Shown: positions 28,873-39,469 of the stretch, in pieces
Numbering within the stretch: the first letter of the stretch is position 1
Layout: the number at the start of each line of letters is the position of its first letter
Origin: Plazaster borealis
Lineage: Eukaryota > Echinodermata > Asteroidea > Forcipulatida > Labidiasteridae
Assembly (NCBI GenBank): GCA_021014325.1
Contig: CM037472.1
Coordinates: 3,968,001 to 4,032,000, forward strand
Direction: 5' to 3'
Length of the DNA stretch: 64,000 nucleotides
Position numbers and translations under genes: made by a program
Notes under the pieces: generated by a model
What the model saw: only the letters and a program-made list of their open reading frames with translations
What the model was told of the DNA's origin: nothing
Database searches by the model: none

Positions 28873-30225
28873 TCTTCGTGGTCTCTGTTTTTTTGTCAAT
28901 ACTTTTGTTCGTAGGGGTCCATTCGTGGACAAAGTTTTGAAAATTTCAAACTCGTGCAATACCTAAGTGCTAATTTAGAAATAAGGGATAGGATGTTTTT
29001 GCACTGACATGACAAGTTTAAAAATATCTGTGTCCAATACCCCTCAAAAAAAATTGTCGTCTGACCCACACTTTGATATATTTTTCTAGATTTTTCAATG
29101 GATGTTGGACTTCATTCATAATACCTTTATTTAGTTTGTAGATTTGAAGGAACAAATTCAATGTCTCAAAACATTGTGTTAAATTATAAAACAAAATTTA
29201 TTGTTTTTCACAAAGAATTTATTTGGGGTTTCTAATCAAACAAATTAACTTACTGGTTTGCTGTTCATGGTGAGTCTTGTGAGTCACCTTGCTGTCCATC
29301 ATTGGCCAATACTCACAAATGGTAGCCTTTGTGCTTCCAAGTTTATCTTAGTCTTCCACTGCTGAGTATAGTAGAACAAATGCCAAAGGGATATTTCATG
29401 GAGCCAATTGCCCCAACAGTTAGATCAGACATGCAGTGAGTGAATGACTAGGGTGTCTTGGTACAACCACTTTTACTCTCCTTTGCCCACACACTCCCAT
29501 TTCACTACACACTCACACAAAAGCCACACCTACTTCTACACATTGTTGGTTATTCTTACCATTCTGGGTTAATGTATTCAAACAAACTACTTGCATATTC
29601 ACATGACCTCACAAACTAACGAATATTCACAAACTATTTAAATATCTTTGTACACACTGGAGGAAAATACACATGGCTCGGTACAATTTATCAACTTAGA
29701 TCTGACAGATGTAAAAATATGTATCAGTGGTTGGCAAAGTTACAGGCAGCCTTTACCGCAAGAAATACAACAATTTATTAGTTGATATACAATTGGTTTC
29801 TATCAAGTCACCCATACCACTGATAAATCCATTTTGCTACCCTGTTATTAAAATTTTAATTTTTGAATAATGTTTTTCTTTGATAATGTATTTTTTTCCA
29901 ATTAGACGATTGTATTTTGACATAGACATTAATTAATATCCCTTTTTGATTTAATACAGTAGTTCTTATACAAAAGTTAGAAAAGGGGAAAAGTATAAAT
30001 TATCATAAAACAAAGTGTACATTGTTATTCAACGTTCTAGCGATCTCATCAGCATTGACATGTTCCAGGAATAGTGGAAAGGAAGAAAAGAACACCTCTG
30101 TTTTTTTAAAATTCAACTCACTTTTGTTCTTCATTTGTAAAAGATTACTACTATAGTGGGGCTAGAATGAAATAAATGTTACATAATATTCAAATAAACA
30201 TGTGTTTAATTTTGTTTGCCTGCAG
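28873..30225. other. Intergenic or intronic AT-rich DNA
   Basis: Nothing supported by motif or splice structure. It ends at the acceptor of the candidate exon at 30226. Confidence 0.3.
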
Positions 30226-30359
30226 CTCCAGTCGCCAAAACATATACATGTCTGAGACCCAATTATGATCATACAGCCTGGCATAAAGAAGTCCCTTTTC
30301 TGCATCACTTCCAGCTTGAAATAACAAACTACATTAATGGAAGCTTGTTTGAGAGAAAC
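30226..30359 (+). CDS. Candidate exon, unrecognised
   Basis: A good acceptor (TTTTGTTTGCCTGCAG) and a donor (AAC followed by gtacca) bound an open frame reading PVAKTYTCLRPNYDHTAWHK, then EVPFLHHFQLEITNYINGSL, then FERN. It starts at phase 1 and ends at phase 0. The preceding candidate exon (24800-24897) would leave phase 2, so an exon between them would be needed if they belong together. No family recognised. Confidence 0.3.
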
Positions 30360-31246
30360 GTACCAAGTTTGTCAAGCATGCAATATTTACCACTGCACAA
30401 TTTTTTTTTTTTTAACGTCCAATATTCACATTGAACCTATCTGTTATACACTGATAATTATCAGAAAAATTAAATCACCTCAGTTTTGCTGTAGTCAAAT
30501 TTTCAAGACTGGCATGGATTCGACTTTTAAATTGGTCGGAACGAGAAAACACGTCAAACGAAGAAAATTTGTTTTCTCTGAAATCAAATCTTTGTTTTAA
30601 ATTATATCTAATGACAAAATCTGAACAACAAAAATACTCATTACATGTTTATAAAATCAGTTTCAGTTTTTATAATAAATACACAAATAATGTGTTAATT
30701 GTTATTGAAGCAAAATTGAAACTCTGGGACAAGGATGCTTATTTGAACGTAACTTTTCAGAAACCACTTACGTTGATTTGCGATGGTCACACGGGCGTAA
30801 AATTAACGCTTGACGCAGTTTATAGAGGACACTGACGCCTCTACAACCTTAGACTTCAATGAAAAGGCTTCGCGTTGCAATTACAGCTTCTGGCGATTAT
30901 CATCGCGCATCAAAAACAAGCGTTTACATAAGTTTTGTGATCGGAGGTGATTACAAAATTCTTAATTTTTTGCAGCAACCGGAAGCTGAGGTCAAGTTTA
31001 ATTCTCAGGTTTTCTTTGTTATATTGTTGAATTGATTTTACTTTTTATGTTTTTTATCACGAAGTGTTACATTCCCAACAACATATATATTGTTCATGGT
31101 CATAAACCACGTTAAACTAAAATAATTGACAAAACAAAATCTTGCCCACAAATATCTCCATATGGTTGGGACCTCAATGGTCCCGGAAGTTCAAATATGC
31201 ACGAGACTTGCACAGTCTATTGGGGTGAGCTGTTGCCATGGCAACC

Positions 31247-31292
31247 ATTTGTTTGACCTTGGGTCAAACATTTGTTTGACCCTGGGTCAAAC
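31247..31292. repeat. Duplicated short palindrome TGTTTGACC..GGGTCAAACA
   Basis: Two adjacent copies of a TTTGTTTGACCYTGGGTCAA palindrome (about 22 bp each), preceded by another small palindrome GTTGCCATGGCAAC. The inner TGACCYTGGGTCA contains nuclear-receptor-like half sites in everted arrangement. Function not established. Confidence 0.5.
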
Positions 31293-31399
31293 AATTTCAT
31301 AATTTTTTGGTGATTCTTTTGTCTTATTCAACATCATTTAAACAAATAAAATTTGCATTGATTTTTGTCCCCAAGACAGTGGAAGTGATGTGTCACACG

Positions 31400-32300
31400 A
31401 TGATGTTAAAGAGGGGCTCCAGGATGTTTGGAAATATTTAGCTTTAATATTTTTCCAATAGATGGAGTCCCCAAGAAATATAATAAATTATTATGAGTCC
31501 CTTACCTCACGCTAAAACAGGGTAAAAATGTCTTTTCCTCAAAACACTCCCAGCCCGAAATCTGAAAACGCGAGGTCAAACAAACCCCGCGACGAGGAAC
31601 TCATGACGTCACCGGCTGCTAGTTAATTTTGACCTGCCTATATGAATGCACTGAGCTAACACAAATACACCGCAAAACTTCACCATTTGCAATCAATACG
31701 GCCGTAAATATGATTTTTTATAGGATGATCCAACAGGCAAAAATCAGCAAGCCAATTTACAACGGATTTATGATTTGGGGGTTTTCGTTCTTTGAGAGGC
31801 GAGGCGATTCCGCAGCTCGGCTTGATTTTCAGTACATCGCTCTACACGTCAAATTCAACCCTAACATACACACACGGCACGGCGATTCCTGCCAACAGCA
31901 ACAACGCAGACCGCGGCATTATCACGGGGGAGACCCCTATTATACACAACGCACAATCAAGCAGTCGCGTTTCTGCGCATGCTCGGGAAAACGGTTATTC
32001 CCATGACATTGCAATAACCATCGCTGGTGTGCACACGTTCAAACTGTATACAGCACTGGTCCACACGCTCGTGGTCTGCGGAGCTTTAGTTAAGTTCCGT
32101 GGAAATTTTAGCATGTTTATAGCGAAAAACTACCCAACGTGTAGGCTTCATTTTACAATTACACAATTTATGATACTCTGGATGGACAGAAAGAGTATTT
32201 TACTGTATGATGTAAGTTTGGTTTCTTCTCGATTTTGTTATGTTTTCCAAGCAAAGAGACATTTATGTGTGTGTTTATAATGCTAACCGTGAGTTTTTAG
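31400..32300. other. CpG-richer block, unassigned
   Basis: CG dinucleotides are much denser here (31565-32060) than in the surrounding AT-rich DNA, and two overlapping frames of 125 and 162 residues occur on the plus strand. Neither shows a domain, and both lack splice context. It could be a mobile element body or a CpG island; I cannot decide. Confidence 0.35.
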
Positions 32301-33260
32301 CCGCCAACGACGTCAAGGGGTCAATGCATATCATTATCATAGATAAACAGTTTTTGACTTTCCCTGAAAAAGCGGCGCGGAGAGTTGCATTTTTGACTTG
32401 AATTCTTTATTACTAAATGCAAATTTTAAGTGTAAAATGATGTCTATTCGGCCATAAAAAGGTAATAACTCAAATACAGAGAGCATGCTAGAGCCGCTCT
32501 TTAAAGGCATTTTGGTAATTCAAAATGGCTGCCCGATTTGGCGGTCATCTTGGATTTTTTGTTTTCAATCTGTATTTAGGGGTTTAAACTATGTAAAGTT
32601 TTTTATCAATTGAATATTTTTAACAAGATCTAATTTCCAAACTTTTAGGTCAAGAAAATCATTGAATGTTGGTTTTTAAGTGGAAACACATTAACAAAAT
32701 ATTTAGTCCCCAAAATGGTTACCTCGGCAACAAAATATAATGTCACGTTAATTACCGGTATGGATTATAAAATAAAAAAAGTTTGCACTTTTGTTTTGTA
32801 TTTTGACAAAATACGGAAATTATGGGGAAGGTATGATTTTTAACCAAAAGTTTGCCAACAAACCTACAAAAAATGCCCTATAATTGTAATTTTTAAAATT
32901 TGTTTGCGTCATCATGTAGAACTTTGTGAAAAGAATATCTGTGGAAAGTTTCATAAAAATAGCTTACACTTTAAGAAAAGTCTATCCATCACTAAGAATA
33001 GATTCCAAGGCAAATATAAAGGGTAATTGGTAAAATTATTTTATATTTTCTTTCATTTCTCCAAATGTCCTTGTGAAAAAGGCTACTTTTATAGCACTGT
33101 ACAAATCACGGTTTCATGCCATAACACTCTTGGTATTCCATGGAAGCACAAGCCTATAAAAATCCAGATGAGTTGCCATTTTTATTATGGATTTATTAAA
33201 TAAACCTGGTATGCACAAGATCCTCTAAAACCACTTGTTTCACTGAAACATGCCAGCAAA

Positions 33261-33684
33261 TGTGATGCGATCAAGCAAAACGAGTCATTTGTCGACCTAG
33301 GTAATTTTTCATTTTTTTATATATTTGAAAAGAGCATAATATATTCTTTAATACTGTTAAAACCCCATGTTGATACCACCTTTGGTTCAAAACTTGTGAA
33401 AATAGAAACACCAAGAGATGCGAGAGAATGAAACGGAGAAAAGGGGGTAGTTGAGTTGTTTATTGGAACTACATCGGCACATTTTTTGTTCAATGCTCAT
33501 TTTAACCCCTTTTTGATGTTATTTATCAGGTAGGAAGTTGCCAATACAAAGTAAGATATATTTTGGCATTTAAATTTACAAAACAAATATTTCTTTAAAT
33601 TTCAGCCCTGTTGGCCTGTTTTGGCTTGTTTCTCCATACTGATATATTTCCGACAAAAAACTCATTTAGCTTGATCGCATCACA
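33261..33684. mobile_element. MITE with TGTGATGCGATCAAGC ends (copy 1)
   Basis: Left end TGTGATGCGATCAAGCAAAA; right end, reverse complemented, TGTGATGCGATCAAGCTAAA; both continue into GAGT..TTTGTCG. The interior (GTTGATACCACCTTTGGTT) matches the copy at 48375-48726 in the opposite orientation. Non-coding. Confidence 0.8.
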
Positions 33685-33954
33685 AACTGTAATAAACAGT
33701 TGCTTGATTGTGGGGTGTATTGACAGAAAACTATAGAAGAGGAAAATGAATGCATTGGTTCCAAGAGCAACTGAATATGTAAGGTACCTTTAACCAACAG
33801 TGTTATACTGTCACAACCCTTACAAAAGATCAAAATAACTCATTATGGATCATGAGTGGATGACATCATTTTCACAAAATATAAATTAATTTTGTTCACA
33901 TCTAGGTCTGAAAAGAAATCTTTTTTCAACAAGATGATGTCTAGGAGATGAAAG

Positions 33955-34620
33955 AGCTGCACTCAAAGGTAAATTTTTACTAAAACAAATAGATTTAAAT
34001 GTTTACACACAATCCCAAGTGGAGCTCTAAAAAAAATTGCAGAGTATCTGATGCTGCTCTGGTTTAGACAAAACTTAATATCAGAAATGTTCATTAAGAA
34101 AAAGTTTGTATGTTGCTTGGCAATAATTTTAGAGTTGAGCTGAGTTTTTTCTTCTCCCAGTTTCAAAGAGTTTGGGAAATTCCCTTGGAATGCTTTATGT
34201 TCAACACAATATCAAGACAAATTTGGGGGCTTTTGGTAATTTTAAAGTTGCATGCCAGTTTCATTCTGCTAAGTATCTGATAATAAAGCTCATACCAGCA
34301 CCAATCTTCAAGAAAGCTGTTTCAGGCATTTTACATCCCACTTAAATCACTATTAATAATGCACAAGTTCCTCCAATCTGTTGTTGGTGTTGGCTTTATG
34401 CATTTATTGTTATTGAAAGTATACACAAAATACTCGGTTAAAAACAAGTTTATTTGAAACCAACTGTTTTAGTACTGGAGAATGTTTTAGACACTGATGT
34501 TACAAATTGTGCATTTTTGTTTTTGTTACAGTAATATAATCTAAAGAGATCTACCTGTCTCAATAAAGGACTGTGATAAAGGAGCTGCACTCTCCAGTAA
34601 AAGGTAAATTCCTAAAAAAT
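33955..34620 (+). repeat. Exon-intron-like duplicated module (copy A)
   Basis: It starts near GAGCTGCACTCAAAGGTAAAT and ends with an acceptor-like TTTTTGTTACAG, then a 70-base block with AAAGAGATCTACC and GATAAAGGAGCTGCACTCTCC, then AGGTAAATTCC. The intervening ~600 bp (GATGCTGCTCTGGT, AGCTGTTTCAGGCATTTTAC, AAGTTCCTCCAATCTG) is homologous to 49600-50200. The exon-like blocks contain stops in all frames, so they are non-coding. Confidence 0.6.
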
Positions 34621-34734
34621 GAAATAAACACTTTTAGCTTGTGGTTATTAAAATGTTGCATGCTACTTACTAGATAAGTTTCATTTAGAGGACTCACTTG
34701 GAAGTCAGGAGATCTTGGAGGCCAACCAAGCTTT

Positions 34735-35275
34735 TATTAACCGTTTCAAAAGTGCATGCAAAAAGCAGCCCCTGTCGTTGAGCAATTCCTACTTTCAAGA
34801 GAGAGGGGAACATGCAGCTTGTTTGAGGGTGCATAACAATAAAAATACCAATAAGAAAATGACACAAGAAAAACTTTAAGCAAAAATACACCAGTAAAAA
34901 TTTACATATTTACATACAACAGGTACAATAGCAATTAGAAAGTACACAATAAAATATTATCCATGTTAAAACTGAAAGATTAAAAACTCACTGCACATCA
35001 CCAAATGCTCTCCAAAAAAATAACTTTTTTAAATGGGATTTAGAAAGACTTTGTGAGTGCAATTTACGAATAATTGATGGCAAGTTATTCCATAAATTAG
35101 GTGTCGCTGAAAAAAAGCGTGGTTTCCTAACAGAGGCAGCATTTTTCCCTTTGGATGTTCTAAAAGGACTTCACCCGTGGTTTTGATAATGTTGATTTCT
35201 GACAGTAATTAGTTCACTCAAGTAAGTAGGAGCAAGGTCATCTAAAAATAATGAGTAAAATCCAAAAAGGTCAAA
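34735..35275 (-). mobile_element. LINE 3' fragment, CR1/L2-like (copy 1)
   Basis: The minus-strand sequence is homologous over about 400 bp to the LINE fragment at 61640-62222. Shared words include AGTAATTAGTTCACTCAAGT, AAGTAGGAGCAAGGTCAT, ATTCCATAAATT and AAAAAGCRYGGTTTCCTAA. It encodes the C-terminal tail of a non-LTR retrotransposon polyprotein, broken by stops and small gaps. It is 5'-truncated, as usual for LINE insertions. Confidence 0.75.
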
Positions 35276-36207
35276 GTAAAAGTTAAGTCCTGAATTGACA
35301 TTTTCCAATGTTTTCCATGTAAACATACATGTAGTATCTATGTTTCTAAAACAAAACCAAATTTTAGTTTCATATATATTATTTTTTTAGACACTTTTAC
35401 AAGAAAAATTGTGTCAAAAAACGAATGGTCTCTAAAGGGTTAAACATGTGTTTCATTAGCTGTTTGTGTTCTGTCCTAATCGATACACTAATGTTGCTTG
35501 AGTAGTCGGCATCCTTGATAAGTAGTTATTGTTATTGTTTTCTACATGCAATTGCTTTACAAATCATTTTATAAAGACAACGGTATTCTTGTATAATTTT
35601 GAAACCATGTCTGGAACACCTAGTGTTTGTCAGGTGACAAACACTCAAGCTCTAGTTTCCTATCATTTTTTGTACTACACATTTTGACATTGATACTAAT
35701 ACTCTTATAAGCTATACGGGCTGAACTGTATATTCTCGTCCCGAAAAAATTCATACCTTACAATTTCTCTCAATGAATCTTTCCTGCTGACGGTCAAAAT
35801 ACCCACATATCATAGCTGCTGGTTCTGATTGCAGCAATGAAAGTGCATAACATCCCTGACAAAATAAACCAAGATTTTGTTGTTTTCACAAAAACGGGAC
35901 CACCGAATTTGATGAGAATGTCAAAGGTTGTTTGGATGATGCGTTTTTTAAGCTACGCTACAAACACACAATAATATACATTTCCATTATGAGTTATTAT
36001 GTCCAGTGCACTGGTCTCGACAGTTTTACAACTTGCTATAGTTATTGTTGTATGTTTCCACTGTGGACCTCCTCATGCAAAGTTCAAATTGTTCTTGTTT
36101 CAATGACACCCAATTTTTTCTTGAACAATCTTCATTTAAAAATTACTTAGTTCTCAAACTGCTTCAGTCTGTTGACGCTTGAGTGGGGTGAAACTCCTTC
36201 AACATCC
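35276..36207. other. Intergenic, 3' side of the lectin gene
   Basis: AT-rich; nothing else recognised. It would include the lectin 3'UTR, but no clear poly(A) signal was found by eye. Confidence 0.3.
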
Positions 36208-36714
36208 TCAATACATTTTAGCTGAGAATCTTTCAGGTATTTTACAAGTGAAGCTCCTCAATTGAGTGCAAGGGCAGTCATTCCACAAGGAATTTCTGTG
36301 CATTTTGACACAATCCTCTTCACCAGCTCCATTGGGTTGATTCAGGGCCCAGTTGGTGTAGCTCCTGGAAGGGCTGCCGTCGATCCAGTTGAAGGAACCC
36401 AGGGTTGAGTCGCGTCTGAAGCCGAGCCATGTGCGCTGAGACACCGCTCCGTTCATCGATGTGACAAGCTGGACAAGGAAGTCATTTTCCTCTTGGCTCA
36501 TAATGGATGCCAGATGAGATGGTCTACCAAGGCGTGACAAACCCTGACAGTACTGTTCAGCTTCATCAAAAGTCTTGGCATCCTTCACAAGAAGGTAGCA
36601 ATGATTCCCAAAACTCGTCCATGGACTGATACAAGGCATGCAGGGAGATACGATCAGGAATTGTGACTGAAGGAGAGCTGCAAAGATACTAAATGTGATG
36701 ATTGATGTTGCCAT
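36208..36714 (-). CDS. Secreted single-domain C-type lectin, apparently intronless
   Basis: A 168-residue protein. Residues 1-24 form a hydrophobic signal peptide (MATSIITFSIFAALLQSQFL). One C-type lectin-like domain then fills residues 28-158, with eight cysteines (25, 28, 39, 56, 135, 147, 149, 157) fitting the long-form fold plus an extra pair or a free Cys. Recognisable signatures are WTSFGNHCYLL, TWLGFRRD, FNWIDGSP, WALNQPNGAGEEDC and WND (144-146). The calcium/sugar site reads Q126-P-N128, E133, N145, D146: a hybrid between the EPN (mannose-type) and QPD (galactose-type) motifs, so sugar preference cannot be assigned. Likely a secreted recognition lectin, as is common in echinoderm immunity and coelomic fluid. 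The whole CDS is one open frame, whereas animal lectin genes usually have introns; a retrocopy or intron loss is possible. Confidence 0.88.
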   Translation of the reverse strand: MATSIITFSIFAALLQSQFLIVSPCMPCISPWTSFGNHCYLLVKDAKTFDEAEQYCQGLSRLGRPSHLASIMSQEENDFLVQLVTSMNGAVSQRTWLGFRRDSTLGSFNWIDGSPSRSYTNWALNQPNGAGEEDCVKMHRNSLWNDCPCTQLRSFTCKIPERFSAKMY

Positions 36715-39469
36715 ACTTGCAGAACTGGTCTGACATCAAGTGTTTGAGAAGTCTTAAGTTTGGAGTAACTCCTGTCTGGGTGATCTATTGCTCTGTTATC
36801 TTGCCAGCTTGGAAAGATATTACCCTTTATTGCGCACTGATACACGTTGCTAATTAGAAGCATTTTGGTTTTGCTTTTTTGATGTTCGTTTGCTTGTGTA
36901 TATACAATGAGCTGATGAGGAAAATCCATTAATAAATAAATTAACTGATGTCGTAAAGGCAAAGAAGTCCTCAAATTGCTTCTATTTGATCGTGGTTGCC
37001 TAATAGCCAATTTAGGGACAGTGAAGGGACAGTCAAGGATTGGTAATAATTAAAAATATTGATTTTTTAAGTCATTGGAAGCTCACCTCACGGTAAAGGC
37101 TTGATGAGTACCAGTAATCAGAGGCTTAGGTGGTGACATCTGAATTCTTAAAGATAAGACTTGCTAGGGGTAGGAAAGCCTAATGGTAGCAACACATCTT
37201 TATAGTTTGCAAAGACCAGGAACGTGCATTGCTTGACTTTGAGTGTGTTCAAATACAGTCTATTCCACGAAAGGCAAAGAATAACCAACTTTGCATGCAT
37301 TAACCGATAAAATCATCACAACCAACGGAGCAAGTGAATTTACAGTAAAATCTACAAATCAATAATGAGGTAATCCCAACTTACTGTGGGGCAACAGTAA
37401 CAAAGGACAGACAAACCCGATCCCTTCCTAAATATCAAACCATGACTTCAGTCAAAACTAAGGGCAAGCTGGCCCTTATTGTGTGGCCTATACACCGTAG
37501 TCTTATTTAGAAACTATACTTCTTGTACATGTGAATTGGAGAAGTTTTGACTTCGCTACTAACCGAGTTATGGAAAAGCACATTCAAATTTTTTTCACAA
37601 CGAGTGCCAATTTAATTATGTATTTGTTTGGGGGGATGGGGGTTTGCCATATTCTGTAATGTGTGCGATGTGAATGAATGATACCTTTGAAACAAGAAAA
37701 TGCTCAGTAGAAGAGTCGATTAAAATACAAGGGCTATTTGTTTCCTACAAATACAAATACAAATTAACAAACTTGAAAAAAATACTTTTAGCAAGTTTTC
37801 TAGCTCGGTGGAAGAAGATGCTAGGTCACGATGGAATATTTAATTTAAAAGTTGCAGTTCCTTTCCAGTTGGTAAAAATCATGTACTCCTTAATGGGAAC
37901 TCTTCAAGCTTTAAAATAATTCAAGCCATCCAAAATATGTTTCAACGTGGTTTAAAAAGCTACAAGCTCAATATTTACCCAGAAGGCCTGCTGCAGGTAT
38001 TTGGTCAAAACTTCCGTCACAATAATTTTCATTAGGGTAGAATATTTTAAAATATTAAATATATTTTAAATATATAAACCTGGTAGGCAGCTTTAAAAAT
38101 CCAATTATATTTAATTGCTTCTAAGTATACATGGAGCTAATTTTACCTGTAGTTAATATGCAATAATTGTAGGGACCATCAATGTTCACAGTCTTGTTTA
38201 TCTATGGTTTACAGGTTTTCGATAACGTAAATTATAACTGCGATACTTATTTGTCTTTTATGGCCGTGTGCAAGGATGAGGATTCATGGCTTATTATACA
38301 CTTGGGACCAATAATACATTTCCAGTAAAAATTTGATTAAGGCTATTGGAAAACTTGGTGCTTATGAAGAACAATTTTTCTCAAACCAAAACATTTCTGT
38401 CCTGATTAATTTGTTGACCCCAGGCAGGGGGAACCACCAATAGTGGCGGGTTTTAAAATGTTTGTTCATCCAAATGAAAGCTTAACCAAAGTGAGATTTC
38501 CAGCTCTTGGGTGATGTTAACAGAAGCTATTGTTTAACCAAATTGCAACCTTGATTAGTCAAAGGTTCATATAAAAGCAATTTGCATAAAAGGTCAGCCC
38601 TGCAGCCCGGGGGAAGAGTCAGCTTACCTTTTTTCAGTTATATACGTCTAATAAAAAAACAAACAAGGGTCATCACCAAGGCTAGTCTAACCATAGACTG
38701 GTCCCCTGTCTTTATCCATAAGGATAAAGACAGGCACTGGTCTTACCGGCCCAATGATTTCATTGGATACAATGATATCATGGGATAAACGTGCAGTGAC
38801 GTAAGCTTTGCATATCTGTGTTATGATTGGCCCGAGGTGATGTAGTTTGTCAGCTTGCACTTTCGATCGTCTGCATGCAGCGTAATGTTTGTCATGCAAG
38901 TAATGTTGTTTTATTCATTATTTGGTGAATTGACGCGAATCTCTGTGTGAAATGGATGAGAGGTCAAAGGTACATCTGGCAGGATCCGGCCAGGCGCTCA
39001 AGGCAGGTATCTGGCGTTATTCACGAGCCTCTAAGTGTGACGTCAGATGTCTAGGCTAACACAGGCATTGCTCAAAAAAACAAAGCGGCAGAGGGCGCTA
39101 TGAAAAACAACGTTCAGAGCTGAGTTATTGCTCTGCTGACTGCGGCAAATCATTTACGCGATAACATGAATTGGTGTTACATACATCATCCTGATTGTAT
39201 TCATAGACACAATGCAATGAGCTATAAGGGCAGTGGTGTAACTAGACATTTAAAAAAAATGGGGGCGGGGGGGGGGGCAAAGACATTATAATTATTTTGT
39301 ATTATTATTAATATATATTTTGGGGGTGGGGGTTAACCTTGGTCAAGGCAGTCGCATTTTTCACTCCGAAAAAGGCGCCGTAAACCCACACGTATACACT
39401 GTGCGTAATGTGTGTATCACATCGCACGACGCCCTTACAACTACTTTGCGCAGGTCATCCGCACTCAGA
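36715..39469. other. Intergenic; lectin upstream region and unassigned DNA
   Basis: Upstream of the lectin ATG there is no clear TATA box; TGTATATACA lies at about 36896. Farther right, a hairpin around TATCCATAAGGATAAAGACAGG (about 38710) and a G-rich tract at 39262-39285 are the only conspicuous items. No exon is supported. Confidence 0.3.

Noticed and set aside
31629..32280. Overlapping 125- and 162-residue frames
   Set aside because: No domain, no splice signals, and two frames equally open because of high local CG content.
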